A program made the position numbers and the translations under genes. Of a stretch of DNA of 33,902 bases, positions 33,393 through 33,902 are shown in pieces. Within the stretch, counting starts at the first letter, position 1; each line of letters begins with the position of its first letter. A model generated the notes under the pieces. The model was given only the letters and a program-made list of their open reading frames with translations, was not told the origin of the DNA and did no database searches. The DNA is from JAEVLT01 sp050496765 (lineage in GTDB: Bacteria > Bacillota > Bacilli > Bacillales > Cytobacillaceae): positions 1-33,902 of the forward strand of contig NZ_JBNWEO010000021.1 of the NCBI RefSeq assembly GCF_050496765.1. The letters are read 5' to 3'.

Positions 33393-33902
33393 AAAAGAGC
33401 TTACTTACCAATATTTTTCTCGTGTATTGCTTCTTACATTTATTGTGATTCTTTTCTTCTCGTTATGGAATTTGTATTTACAAATGAAAGAAGCTCAAGA
33501 TTATTACAGTCAATTCTTGAAAACCAGAGCTGAATTTGTAAGTGATGGAATTAGCATCGAAGAAGCACTTAAGCAAAAGTCCAATGTGCAACTAAAAAAA
33601 ACAAATGGTGGTGAAGTTGCGACTATCGATAATGTTTTAAGATATGACTATGATAATGTTGTAACATCAATATATATCTCCCAACCTAAAAAATCAATTA
33701 CACTTACCTTGGAATGGATGACATTTTTATTTTTTCCATTTATTTTTACTATGTATGGAATTTATGTAGGAACTTATGATTTTAGATATAAAACGATTAA
33801 AATAAGATCCGTACAAGATAAATGGAAACATATTTTATTATCAAAACAATTATCTATATATATAACAACATTAGTAATTGTTTCATTAAATATATTACTT
33901 TT
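33376..33902 (+). CDS. ABC transporter permease, cut by window end
   Basis: Begins at ATG 33376 inside the end of the ATPase gene and stays open for 175 codons to the window edge. It starts MRSNIKKELTYQYFSR, a first membrane helix VLLLTFIVILFFSLWNLYL, an extracellular domain of about 80 residues (QMKEAQDYYSQFLKTRAEF onward), a second helix WMTFLFFPFIFTMYGIYVG, a cytosolic loop (TYDFRYKTIKIRSVQDKWK) and the start of a third helix. This is the ABC-2 type layout of lipid/bacteriocin-resistance permeases. The overlap implies coupled translation. Confidence 0.75.
   Translation, partial: MRSNIKKELTYQYFSRVLLLTFIVILFFSLWNLYLQMKEAQDYYSQFLKTRAEFVSDGISIEEALKQKSNVQLKKTNGGEVATIDNVLRYDYDNVVTSIYISQPKKSITLTLEWMTFLFFPFIFTMYGIYVGTYDFRYKTIKIRSVQDKWKHILLSKQLSIYITTLVIVSLNILL

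Overview
The window comes from a Bacillaceae chromosome (Firmicutes, AT-rich, strong AAGGAGG-type ribosome binding sites). The right part carries homologues of the Bacillus subtilis yqj cluster (yqjQ, yqjP, proI, namA, rnz, zwf, polY1). Genus cannot be fixed from the sequence alone.

Layout. 1-2040: mobile-element debris, with an IS3-family element apparently inserted at the 3' end of a decayed IS200/IS605 tnpA. 2070-16477 (minus strand): a large polymorphic-toxin locus. A 2199-residue secreted WapA/RHS-type protein (9878-16477) overlaps its immunity gene. Downstream lie three displaced C-terminal cassettes. Each has a nearly identical piece of the RHS core followed by a different toxin tail, and two are followed directly by a likely immunity gene. 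A vestige of a fourth cassette is fused to a truncated group II intron. An IS110-family element sits between the EndoU-like cassette and a propeller-like protein gene. The cassettes have no secretion signal and each core is preceded by an in-frame stop, so they look like silent donors for toxin-tip replacement by recombination in the shared core.

16500-20800: ordinary accessory genes (gene remnant, MFS transporter, PaiB-type FMN-binding protein, histidine phosphatase, two small proteins). 20929-22001: a striking non-coding array of twenty 52-bp units, each carrying an 8-bp inverted repeat. 22270-31963: core metabolism and RNA/DNA enzymes: SDR dehydrogenase, metallo-beta-lactamase-fold hydrolase, T-box-controlled pyrroline-5-carboxylate reductase, NamA, two membrane proteins, RNase Z, glucose-6-phosphate dehydrogenase and Y-family polymerase. 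32246-33902: a probable secreted peptide (bacteriocin-like by context) followed by an ABC ATPase and a permease cut by the window end.

The most interesting parts are the toxin cassette array with its mobile-element scars, the 52-bp hairpin array, and the unrecognised secreted protein/ABC module, which has an odd start site and competing hairpins in its intergenic region.
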